In this document: piece after piece, positions 1-5,653 of the stretch
Numbering within the stretch: the first letter of the stretch is position 1
Layout: each line of letters begins with the position of its first letter
Assembly (NCBI GenBank): GCA_030431945.1
Contig: JAUIIF010000190.1
Coordinates: forward strand, 1 to 7,976
DNA from: Bacteroidia bacterium
GTDB lineage: Bacteria; Bacteroidota; Bacteroidia; Chitinophagales; Saprospiraceae
Direction of reading: 5' to 3'
Length of the DNA: 7,976 nt
Notes under the pieces: model-generated
What the model was told of the DNA's origin: nothing
Seen by the model: the letters and a program-made list of their open reading frames with translations, nothing else
The model's database searches: none
Program-made: the position numbers and the translations under genes

Positions 1-988
1 AGGTGGGCGCCTGGTCTTCCATGCCGGCAGGCTTCGGAAATTCATCAGGAACAATGGTTTCCTGAGGATCTCCGGTAATTATTTCCAGGCCGGGAATCTC
101 TTCGGTGCGGGGTGCCTGCAGGTCTTCGGTGACGTCGCTGCAGGCAATGGTCAGCGAAAGCAGGAGGAGGCAGAGCCCGAGTAAGGGTAGTAGACGGAGC
201 TTTCGCCCCGTGGTTGTATTGGTAATCATCTCAATTCGTTGTTTGAGGGGTGAGGAAAAAAGCCCCAGTCCGCGCGTCGGGCCCAACGAGCAGTGCAGGA
301 GCTGGAGGCCATAGGTCCGCGCCGGCACCCGCAGGAGCACGGCCGCGTCGGCCTCGTATTCATGGACGGTGGCGAGCAGCCGCCGGTAGGCCCACGTAAG
401 CGGGTGAAACCAGAGGAAGACGCTGCCGAGCGTCAGGAAAAATTTATCGTAGTGGTGGCGCTCCCGCAGGTGCGAGGTCTCGTGCAGAAGGGCCGTGTTT
501 TCCAGGCCGGCATCGGTCATCGCCGCCGGCAGAAAAATGCAGCCCCTGGCCGCGAACGGACTACGGATGTCCTGGTGGCGGATGACCGGCCAGCCGCTGA
601 AAGAACTGCGCTGACCGGTGCGTAAATACCGCGCCGTTACCCGACTTTGCACCAGCGTCCGCGCCGCAAAAAAGCCGACACCCAGCAGGTACAGCCAGGG
701 CAATACCTCCACCAAGCTCCAACCGGACGCGGTGGCTGTTTCCACGGTGGGCGCCACCACCCTTGCCGGCCCCGCGAAGGAAATGGTCGGCAAAGCCGCT
801 ACCGGCAGGCCGGTTTTACCCGCCAGGCTGGGCAGCAACGGCACCAGCAACCCAAACAACCAGCCCCCCAGGAGGAAAAAGCGCTGGAAGCGGAAGCTCG
901 CCTTGCGACCCGCCAGGAAGTAGTAGGCCAACAGCGCCAGCCAGATGACGGTAGCGCGAAGGAGGTATTCGAGGAGATCGGGGGTCAT
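1..988 (-). CDS. M56 family (BlaR1/MecR1-like) membrane metallopeptidase, C-terminus cut by the window edge
   Basis: The frame is open from ATG at 988 to the left edge, giving 329 residues without a stop. Hydrophobic segments lie near residues 5-26, 33-54, 92-112 and 266-283. Between the third and fourth is the zinc-protease motif HETSH (169-173), followed by HEYEAD (209-214), which supplies the usual downstream Glu/Asp of M56 enzymes. SPLKQRIEMI (246-255) before the last helix is typical of Bacteroidota M56 proteins. In the BlaR1/MecR1 family an outside signal activates the cytosolic protease, which relieves repression by the partner repressor. The start codon overlaps the stop of the repressor gene by 4 bp, so the two are translationally coupled. 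After the fourth helix an acidic, Pro-rich extracytoplasmic tail begins (284-329), but the sensor domain is outside the window. No beta-lactamase or penicillin-binding domain is visible, so the signal is unknown. Confidence 0.9.
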   Translation of the reverse strand, partial: MTPDLLEYLLRATVIWLALLAYYFLAGRKASFRFQRFFLLGGWLFGLLVPLLPSLAGKTGLPVAALPTISFAGPARVVAPTVETATASGWSLVEVLPWLYLLGVGFFAARTLVQSRVTARYLRTGQRSSFSGWPVIRHQDIRSPFAARGCIFLPAAMTDAGLENTALLHETSHLRERHHYDKFFLTLGSVFLWFHPLTWAYRRLLATVHEYEADAAVLLRVPARTYGLQLLHCSLGPTRGLGLFSSPLKQRIEMITNTTTGRKLRLLPLLGLCLLLLSLTIACSDVTEDLQAPRTEEIPGLEIITGDPQETIVPDEFPKPAGMEDQAPT

Positions 989-1350
989 TCTTCTTCCAGT
1001 TTACGAACGAGCGCATTGAGCTCCTTCAGACTCAGGTTTTCGTGCTCCACCAGCTGGCTGACCGCCAGAGAAGGCGAGCCGCCAAAGAAATTCTTGATCA
1101 GCTGGCCCAGGCTGCGGCGGCCGTATTCTTCACGACTCAGGAGCGGCCGGTACACGAAAGTCCGCCCGTACTGTTTGTGGGTGACGAAGCCCCGCTCGTC
1201 CAGCGCCAGGATCAGGGTGGAAACGGTGCTGTGGGCCGGCTTCTTGCCGTCGCGCGCTTTGATGGCCTCCCGCAGGTCGCCCACCGTGCACTCGCCCAGT
1301 TGCCAGACGAGGTGCATGAGGTCTTCTTGTGCTTTGGTTAATTTCTGCAT
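985..1350 (-). CDS. BlaI/MecI family transcriptional repressor
   Basis: This 121-aa protein has the usual family length. Residues 4-72 form the winged-helix DNA-binding domain, with the recognition-helix region HSTVSTLILALDERGFV (40-56) and a basic wing around 57-68 (THKQYGRTFVYR). Residues 80-121 form the helical dimerisation region. An Asn-Phe pair at 87-88 (KNFFGGS) sits where staphylococcal BlaI is cleaved at Asn101-Phe102 during induction, so proteolytic inactivation by the adjacent M56 protein is plausible. The gene is first in a two-gene operon with that peptidase (overlap at 985-988). The leader contains a dyad over the promoter, consistent with autorepression. No Shine-Dalgarno is seen, and the predicted leader is only about 10 nt. 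I leave the symbol empty because no beta-lactamase is present and the regulon is unknown. Confidence 0.93.
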   Translation of the reverse strand: MQKLTKAQEDLMHLVWQLGECTVGDLREAIKARDGKKPAHSTVSTLILALDERGFVTHKQYGRTFVYRPLLSREEYGRRSLGQLIKNFFGGSPSLAVSQLVEHENLSLKELNALVRKLEEE

Positions 1351-1362
1351 ACGATAGTTATA

Positions 1363-1380
1363 TAACGTAAAGATACGTTA
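1363..1380. promoter_or_regulatory. Candidate BlaI operator: perfect inverted repeat over the -7 box
   Basis: TAACGTA (1363-1369) and TACGTTA (1374-1380) are exact reverse complements separated by AAGA. The dyad covers the predicted -7 box of the blaI promoter. It is flanked by two direct copies of ATAGTT (1354-1359 and 1381-1386), and a second perfect palindrome, GTTATATAAC (1357-1366), overlaps its left arm and the likely start site. BlaI/MecI proteins bind short AT-rich dyads as dimers, and autorepression by blocking the promoter is the family norm. The assignment to BlaI is inference from position. Confidence 0.6.
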
Positions 1381-1398
1381 ATAGTTTTAAAGTGGCAA
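1368..1398 (-). promoter_or_regulatory. Predicted Bacteroidota-type promoter of the blaI-M56 operon
   Basis: On the minus strand, TTG at 1398-1396 is followed after 20 nt by TATCTTTA at 1375-1368. This matches the Bacteroidota pattern TTG-N19-21-TAnnTTTG except for the last base. It would start transcription near 1361-1363, leaving about 11-13 nt before the ATG at 1350. The -7 box lies inside the dyad at 1363-1380. Confidence 0.6.
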
Positions 1399-1415
1399 CT
1401 TTCTTTCTTAAAGCG

Positions 1416-1423
1416 TACTTTTA
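1416..1423 (+). promoter_or_regulatory. Weak candidate -7 box for the exported protein gene at 1456
   Basis: TACTTTTA fits TAnnTTTG with one mismatch at the last base and lies 32 nt before the ATG. No TTG is found at the expected -33 distance, so the call is weak. It lies within 36 bp of the BlaI dyad, so the repressor could affect both divergent genes. Confidence 0.28.
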
Positions 1424-1441
1424 GTGGCTCTTTACCGGCTT

Positions 1442-1447
1442 AAGGAG
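1442..1447 (+). promoter_or_regulatory. Shine-Dalgarno-like site fixing the start at 1456
   Basis: AAGGAG lies 8 nt before the ATG at 1456. It is notable because the other starts in this window lack a clear Shine-Dalgarno, as is common in Bacteroidota. Confidence 0.55.
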
Positions 1448-1455
1448 ACCCCATT

Positions 1456-2223
1456 ATGTCCCATTACCCTATTCCCCGTTTCCTCCTGCTGTCGGTGTTT
1501 TTTTTCTTTGTCAGCCCTAACCTGTCAGCGCAGACCAGCGATTTCCTCCTGCACCTTGAGCAAGGCATTGCGGCCCTTAACGGCTTTAGCCGGCAGCCTG
1601 ACCGGGGTGCCTTCGGCGGCTACGCCGCCGCCCTGGGCGGAGAATATCATTTGCGCTCCGGTTTGTACTTAAAAGCCGACGCTCAGCTCATTTCTACCCG
1701 CCTGGAATTTTACAACAGAAGGGGCCTTCAACAAGGTTTTACGCTTACCGATATTGAATTTTACAATGTAATTGGACTGGTAAACGCCAGGGAATACCGC
1801 TTTTCCTACGGAATGGGTATGGCCACCAACTGGCGTAAACTGCGCTTTGCCCTCGATCTTGCCCACAGCATTGAATTCCGGCAACGCGCCCAAACGAGCA
1901 TTCTTCCGGACAGCAGTTTTCACCACCTCCCCAGCCCCATAATCAGCCGGTACGGAACGGTTTTTGCCCCCTATCAACGTAACCTGAGATTGCTCAACAA
2001 CTCCGCCCATCAGCTACAGTTAGCTGGCACTATTCTTACCGAGTTAAATCCCCGCATCAGCCTGGGTTTATTCTATCGAACGGATTTGCTCAATCGCTGG
2101 GTAGCGTTGCAGGCAGAAAAAAACTTGGGCCAGGGTAATTTTGCCTCGGTTCAGCAACGACAGGCGAAGCAGGCGATTACGGGGTTGCGGCTTACTTATC
2201 AAATAAGGAAAAAGGCACCGTAA
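1456..2223 (+). CDS. Exported protein of unknown function, probable small outer-membrane beta-barrel
   Basis: I do not recognise a named family. The 255-aa product begins with a typical signal peptide: a short N-region, a very hydrophobic core (FLLLSVFFFFV, residues 9-19) and a likely signal peptidase I site after LSA at about residue 25. The mature part has repeated amphipathic, aromatic-rich stretches such as GGEYHLRSGLYLKADAQL, YRFSYGMGMA, RISLGLFYRTDL and the final ITGLRLTYQI, as expected for antiparallel outer-membrane strands. The chain ends in basic residues (RKKAP) rather than a terminal aromatic. The start is supported by AAGGAG 8 nt upstream. The gene is divergent from the blaI operon with a 105-bp shared intergenic region, so it is a possible but unproven target of that repressor. 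The signal-peptide codons contain a run of eight T (1498-1505). Confidence 0.75.
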   Translation: MSHYPIPRFLLLSVFFFFVSPNLSAQTSDFLLHLEQGIAALNGFSRQPDRGAFGGYAAALGGEYHLRSGLYLKADAQLISTRLEFYNRRGLQQGFTLTDIEFYNVIGLVNAREYRFSYGMGMATNWRKLRFALDLAHSIEFRQRAQTSILPDSSFHHLPSPIISRYGTVFAPYQRNLRLLNNSAHQLQLAGTILTELNPRISLGLFYRTDLLNRWVALQAEKNLGQGNFASVQQRQAKQAITGLRLTYQIRKKAP

Positions 2224-2318
2224 CGTACGTGGATAAATGCTGCGGATACCGAAGGCAGGGGCTGCAAAGCCAGCTGATCTGAAAGCCAGCATAAAAGAGT
2301 AACAAACGTGGACAGATT

Positions 2319-2358
2319 CTCCCGCGGAGGAGCGGAGTGGCGGAGAAACGCGGAGAAG
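2319..2358. repeat. Intergenic tract of four GCGGAG units
   Basis: GCGGAG occurs at 2324-2329, 2332-2337, 2340-2345 and 2350-2355, with steps of 8, 8 and 10 bp. The ends of the tract, TTCTCCCGCG and CGCGGAGAA, form an imperfect inverted repeat with one extra C. It resembles the dispersed intergenic GCGGAGA-type repeats seen in many bacterial genomes, but copy number elsewhere cannot be judged from this window. It lies between convergent genes and does not look coding. Confidence 0.5.
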
Positions 2359-2367
2359 AAAGTTGGC

Positions 2368-2424
2368 AGTACCTAACGACTTGTGCTCGGTTGTGAGCAG
2401 GGCCGTTAGTGCGAGGAAGGTACT
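2368..2424. terminator. Nested inverted repeat between convergent genes, candidate bidirectional terminator
   Basis: Three arms nest: AGTACC (2368-2373) with GGTACT (2419-2424), CTAACG (2373-2378) with CGTTAG (2404-2409), and TGCTC (2384-2388) with GAGCA (2395-2399) around a 6-nt loop. The repeat ends exactly next to the TAA of the receptor gene (2425-2427). On the minus strand it is followed by a pyrimidine-rich stretch rather than a pure U-tract, so a classical intrinsic terminator is only partly matched. The position, downstream of two genes pointing at each other, supports the call. Confidence 0.4.
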
Positions 2425-5031
2425 TTAAAAATCCATCTTCACCCGCAGGTTAATGCGTCGCCCGGTCAGGCGGTTCGGCACGGCGTACTGCTGCTGGCCG
2501 ATCGTTTTGATCCAGGTATTGCCCGCCTGGTTGGCGACCTGCATGAGGTTAAAGACTTCGAGACTGAGGTGGGTCGACCTTGTCCAGTTGAACAATTTAC
2601 GTTCCCTGGTCTTGCCCTGTTCGTAGAGCCGGAAGCTGAAGCCGATGTCGATCCGGTGGTAAGTATCAAAACGTAGGGTGTTGCGGAAGACTTCATTATC
2701 TCCCTGTACCCCGAACGGCAGTCCGCCGCCGACCGTGAGGTTTACGTGGGTACGGAAGTTCTCGTTGTTTCGCAGGTAATCCTGGAAAAAAAGGCTGAGT
2801 TGGAAGAGTTGGTCGGTGGGCCGTGGCACGTAGTCCACGACCTCGCTGATTGTTTCCCCCTCTGGTCCGCGGCCGGTTACTTCCCGGTGTTCAACGTTGG
2901 TCAGCTGTTCACGGGCCTGCAGCAGGCTCAGGTTCAGCCAGGATTCGGCACCGGGGACGAACTCGCCGTTCAGGCGCAGGTCCAGCCCCGCCACGTACCC
3001 CGTGGCGTCGTTCAGCCCGGAGTACCGGATGCGGACGTTCTCGATCTCGTAGCTCACCAGGTCCCAGAGACTTTTGTAGTAGGCTTCGGCGATGAAGCGG
3101 AATTTTTTGGGGTTGCGTTTGCCGTAATAAAAATCGGAGGTGATGCCACCGACGATGTGGGCTGACTTCTGGCTCAGCAGGTTGGTATTGACGGTACCGT
3201 CCGGCCCGCGCATTTCGCGGTAAAACGGCGGCTGGGCGTAGAGGCCGCCCGCCAGTTTGTAGCTGATGTCTGCCGTGCCGCCCAGTGGTTTGTAGAGCAG
3301 TTGGGCCCGGGGGCTGAGGACGAATTCCTGGTTCAGGTCCCAGTAAGTCCCGCGTACGCCGGCACTGAGCCGGATGTCCGCCACGTCTTCCTTCCGCCAG
3401 GTCCAGGTATCCTGCAGGAAGCCGCTGAAGCGGGTGCTGTTCAGTTCGTTCTGGGTTTTCAGGACGGCGAACAGTTCGACGGCGCCCTCCGTACGGTCAA
3501 ACGGCAGGCTGTAGCCGGCGGAATCAAGGCGTTCCCATTCGTTGATGAAGTCATCGACAATTTCGTGCTGGGCCTTCAGGCTCCACTGCAGAAAGTGGGC
3601 TTTGCTGACGTCGGCGGTGCGGTGGTTTACTTCCAGTCCGCCCCGCAGTTCAGCGTTGTACACCTGGATGTCCAGGAAATTACGGACGAACTGCTGTTGC
3701 ACCCCGGCGCCCAGTTCATTGACCACTTCACCAAAAGTGCTGGAGCCCAGGTCAGTATCCAGTTGGCCCAGGCGGTAGTTACCGCCGATGGCGATGGCTT
3801 CGTTTTCGTCGGACCGAAAAGCGGAAGTAAGGAACTTCAGGAAGAACGGATTGGTCTTCTTTTCGGGGATGTAGGTCAGGGACAGTCCGCCCATCTGCGT
3901 CAGGAAATCGTCGCGTTCGCCTCCTTCGAAGCGGGTGAAAAGCTGCAGCGTTTCGAAGAAGCCGCCAAAGGCGGTACTGCGGGATTCGGGCTGAAAGTTA
4001 TAGATACTCTGGTTGTAGTCCGCCAGCAGGCCCAGTTGCAGGGTCGGGCTGAAATCGTAGGTAAGGTAGGTCTGGACATCCAGGAAGTTGGGCGTGTACT
4101 CCCCGGTGGTTTCCAGGCTGCCCAGCAAATACTGGGTCGTTTTGTAGCGGGCGCCGATGAGGTAGCGGAACTTCTTGAGCCCGGCGGTATTGACCTTCGA
4201 GCTGCCTTCGAGGTAAGCTGAGCCCCCCAGGAAGCTGGCCTGCAGGCCGGCGCGGAGGCTGTCCGGCCGTTTGTATTTGATGTCGAGGACGGAACTGAGT
4301 TTATCCCCATACTGGGCTTCGAAGCCCCCGGAGCTGAAGCTGAGGCTGCGCGTCAGGTCCATGTTGGCGAACGTAAGTCCTTCCTGCTGGCCGGCGCGTA
4401 TGAGCTGGGGGCGGTAAATTTCGAAGCCATTGACGTACACCAGGTTCTCGTCGTAGTTGCCGCCGCGTACGTTGTACTGGCTGGTCAGTTCTCCGCCGGC
4501 ACCGGAGCTTACGCCCAGGGCGAGGTGCGGCAGAATACTTTCCAGGTTTCCCGTGGTGGAGGGCAGCAGGCGCAGCGCCTCGGGGGTCTCGCGGATCATG
4601 CCGCCTTCTTCAATTTTGCTTTCCCGCACCACTACTTCCAGGGTGCTTTCGATGGGGGCCAGGGCTACGTCGATCTGCTTCGTACTGGCTTCGGGCAAAA
4701 CACCGATGTTCACTTCCGTTTCCCGGTAGCCGAGGCGGCTGAAGACCAGGATAAAAGCCTCCCCGGCCGGAACGGTGATGAGGTAGCGGCCGGTGGTGCC
4801 GCTCTCTACGGCAGTGGTACTGCCCTTTACGTAGATGGTGGCAAAATCTACCGGAGCTTCGTTGATCAGGTCCGTTACTTTGCCGGTAATGGAAGCGGTA
4901 GCCACCTGCGCTACCAGCCCGTGGCCCACAGCGGTCAGGAGCAGTGGCAGCACCAGTCTCAGCACCATTTGGGCGCGGACGCCGGTGCGAAAAAAAGGTA
5001 ATAAAGCAAAGGGCGTAGATCGTTGTTTCAT
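2425..5031 (-). CDS. TonB-dependent outer-membrane receptor with carboxypeptidase-regulatory-like N-domain
   Basis: The chosen start at 5031 gives 868 aa. Residues 1-42 form a long signal peptide (hydrophobic core VLRLVLPLLL, likely cut near LVAQ). Residues 47-125 match the CarboxypepD_reg-like beta-sandwich (SITGKVTD at its start, FSRLGYRETEV later) common in Bacteroidota transporters. A plug domain follows at about 150-260, with YNVRGGNYDENLVYVNG and FSSGGFEAQYGDKLSSVLDI as recognisable plug motifs. The rest is a 22-strand-type barrel ending in RVKMDF, whose terminal Phe fits BAM recognition. Such proteins import a bound ligand across the outer membrane using TonB-ExbBD energy. It is shorter than most SusC proteins and no SusD neighbour is present, so the substrate is unknown. 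The frame extends to an ATG at 5157, but that would overlap the upstream gene, and a TACCTTTG box lies inside the extension. ATG at 4968 is an alternative start. Confidence 0.92.
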   Translation of the reverse strand: MKQRSTPFALLPFFRTGVRAQMVLRLVLPLLLTAVGHGLVAQVATASITGKVTDLINEAPVDFATIYVKGSTTAVESGTTGRYLITVPAGEAFILVFSRLGYRETEVNIGVLPEASTKQIDVALAPIESTLEVVVRESKIEEGGMIRETPEALRLLPSTTGNLESILPHLALGVSSGAGGELTSQYNVRGGNYDENLVYVNGFEIYRPQLIRAGQQEGLTFANMDLTRSLSFSSGGFEAQYGDKLSSVLDIKYKRPDSLRAGLQASFLGGSAYLEGSSKVNTAGLKKFRYLIGARYKTTQYLLGSLETTGEYTPNFLDVQTYLTYDFSPTLQLGLLADYNQSIYNFQPESRSTAFGGFFETLQLFTRFEGGERDDFLTQMGGLSLTYIPEKKTNPFFLKFLTSAFRSDENEAIAIGGNYRLGQLDTDLGSSTFGEVVNELGAGVQQQFVRNFLDIQVYNAELRGGLEVNHRTADVSKAHFLQWSLKAQHEIVDDFINEWERLDSAGYSLPFDRTEGAVELFAVLKTQNELNSTRFSGFLQDTWTWRKEDVADIRLSAGVRGTYWDLNQEFVLSPRAQLLYKPLGGTADISYKLAGGLYAQPPFYREMRGPDGTVNTNLLSQKSAHIVGGITSDFYYGKRNPKKFRFIAEAYYKSLWDLVSYEIENVRIRYSGLNDATGYVAGLDLRLNGEFVPGAESWLNLSLLQAREQLTNVEHREVTGRGPEGETISEVVDYVPRPTDQLFQLSLFFQDYLRNNENFRTHVNLTVGGGLPFGVQGDNEVFRNTLRFDTYHRIDIGFSFRLYEQGKTRERKLFNWTRSTHLSLEVFNLMQVANQAGNTWIKTIGQQQYAVPNRLTGRRINLRVKMDF

Positions 5032-5091
5032 ACTGGCGGTTCGAGGTTTCCGGAGGTTCGTGTCACCACGACCTGCTGCGGAATGGAACGG

Positions 5092-5099
5092 CAAAGGTA
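5092..5099 (-). promoter_or_regulatory. Candidate -7 box of the TonB-dependent receptor gene
   Basis: TACCTTTG on the minus strand is an exact match to the Bacteroidota TAnnTTTG element, 60 nt before the ATG at 5031. No TTG is seen at the usual -33 distance. It lies in the 110-bp gap after the upstream membrane-protein gene. It suggests independent transcription of the receptor and argues against the longer start at 5157. Confidence 0.5.
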
Positions 5100-5141
5100 G
5101 CCCGTTCCATACTTGTTCTCCGGATTTATGATGGGGAACGG

Positions 5142-5507
5142 TTACAACAGCCACCACAGGTAGATGCCACTGGTCAGGAGCAGGGAAATGATCACGCCCA
5201 GGTTAAAATTGATGTCCGCCAGGGTGGCCAGCCCAAAATCCCGGCCCAGGTAGTACTTCAGCAAGAGGGGCAGTAAGTAGCCAAGGCAGTAAAATACGTT
5301 GGCCGCGAGAACGTACAGGATGCTCCAGAAAAGGACCAGTTGCCAGCCGTAGTAGTTGACTCGCGGCAGCAGCTGCCAGACCATGAGCCCAATCATCCCG
5401 ATGAGAAAAAGGTTGTAGTACGGGCGCCGGCGTTCCCACCAGGTCAAGGAAGCCGCTTCTGCAGCCTGTTGCTGTCGCTGTACGAGGTGATCATCAAGGC
5501 TATTCAT
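5142..5507 (-). CDS. Small integral membrane protein of unknown function
   Basis: I do not recognise this 121-aa protein. Residues 1-30 are polar, with a Gln/Ala-rich stretch (8-19) and a basic patch ERRRP (25-29). Three hydrophobic segments follow: about 31-48, 53-84 (long, perhaps with a re-entrant end at LLPLLLKYY) and 100-121, which runs to the C-terminus. The basic patch before the first helix suggests the N-terminus is cytoplasmic. Trp and Tyr cluster at segment ends, as expected at membrane interfaces, and no catalytic motif is visible. The gene is on the same strand as the TonB-dependent receptor, 110 bp upstream of it, and divergent from the glycosyltransferase gene. The gap with its own promoter-like box weakens an operon link to the receptor. 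No Shine-Dalgarno is seen before the start. Confidence 0.75.
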   Translation of the reverse strand: MNSLDDHLVQRQQQAAEAASLTWWERRRPYYNLFLIGMIGLMVWQLLPRVNYYGWQLVLFWSILYVLAANVFYCLGYLLPLLLKYYLGRDFGLATLADINFNLGVIISLLLTSGIYLWWLL

Positions 5508-5589
5508 GGTGGAAGCAACGTCGGTAAGCGGAGGAGAATTGCACTACTTTTACGGGAAAGTCCGTTTCGCCAGGCGCGTAAGGATTGCG

Positions 5590-5632
5590 CCGGCCTGAAG
5601 GCCGGTGGACGGGTATCGGCCTGAAGGCCGAT
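5590..5632. repeat. Tandem pair of CGGCC-TGAA-GGCCG hairpins
   Basis: The 14-mer CGGCCTGAAGGCCG occurs at 5591-5604 and again at 5617-5630, 26 bp apart. Each folds as a hairpin with a TGAA loop: a 6-bp stem CCGGCC/GGCCGG (5590-5595 and 5600-5605) and a 7-bp stem ATCGGCC/GGCCGAT (5615-5621 and 5626-5632). TTGC (5585-5588) and GCAA (5633-5636) could close an outer stem. The two copies have compensatory flanking bases, so stem pairing rather than plain sequence appears kept. They look like REP/BIME-type intergenic palindromes. In the glycosyltransferase leader they could also form mRNA structure. Confidence 0.65.
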
Positions 5633-5653
5633 GCAACAAACAGCTTTTACCTT

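Noticed and set aside
647..1357. Plus-strand open frame covering the M56 and BlaI genes
   Set aside because: It is the antisense shadow of two genes with clear motifs, and its Arg/Pro/Ser-rich translation looks non-biological.
2221..2227. Extra copies of the TAACGTA half-site (also TACGTTA at 7752-7758)
   Set aside because: They are single 7-mers without a partner arm, at a stop codon and inside htpG, and are expected by chance in 8 kb.
2266..2290. 9-bp direct repeat AAAGCCAGC (2266-2274 and 2282-2290) after the exported protein gene
   Set aside because: Only two short copies with no surrounding mobile-element structure; too weak to interpret.
3301..4221. Long open frame (306 codons) on the plus strand inside the TonB-dependent receptor gene
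   Set aside because: It is antisense to a well-supported gene, its translation is low in complexity and matches no family, and high-GC codon bias readily opens such frames.
5032..5157. Upstream in-frame extension of the TonB-dependent receptor to an ATG at 5157
   Set aside because: It would overlap the preceding gene, precede a good signal peptide with 42 polar residues, and include a TACCTTTG promoter-like box.
5545..5552. TACTTTTA as a possible -7 box for the glycosyltransferase gene
   Set aside because: It has no -33 TTG at the right distance and is about 100 nt from the start, so the support is too thin for a feature.
5585..5653. Upstream in-frame start of the glycosyltransferase at 5585
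   Set aside because: The extension would be encoded by the two hairpin repeats and does not look like protein of this family.
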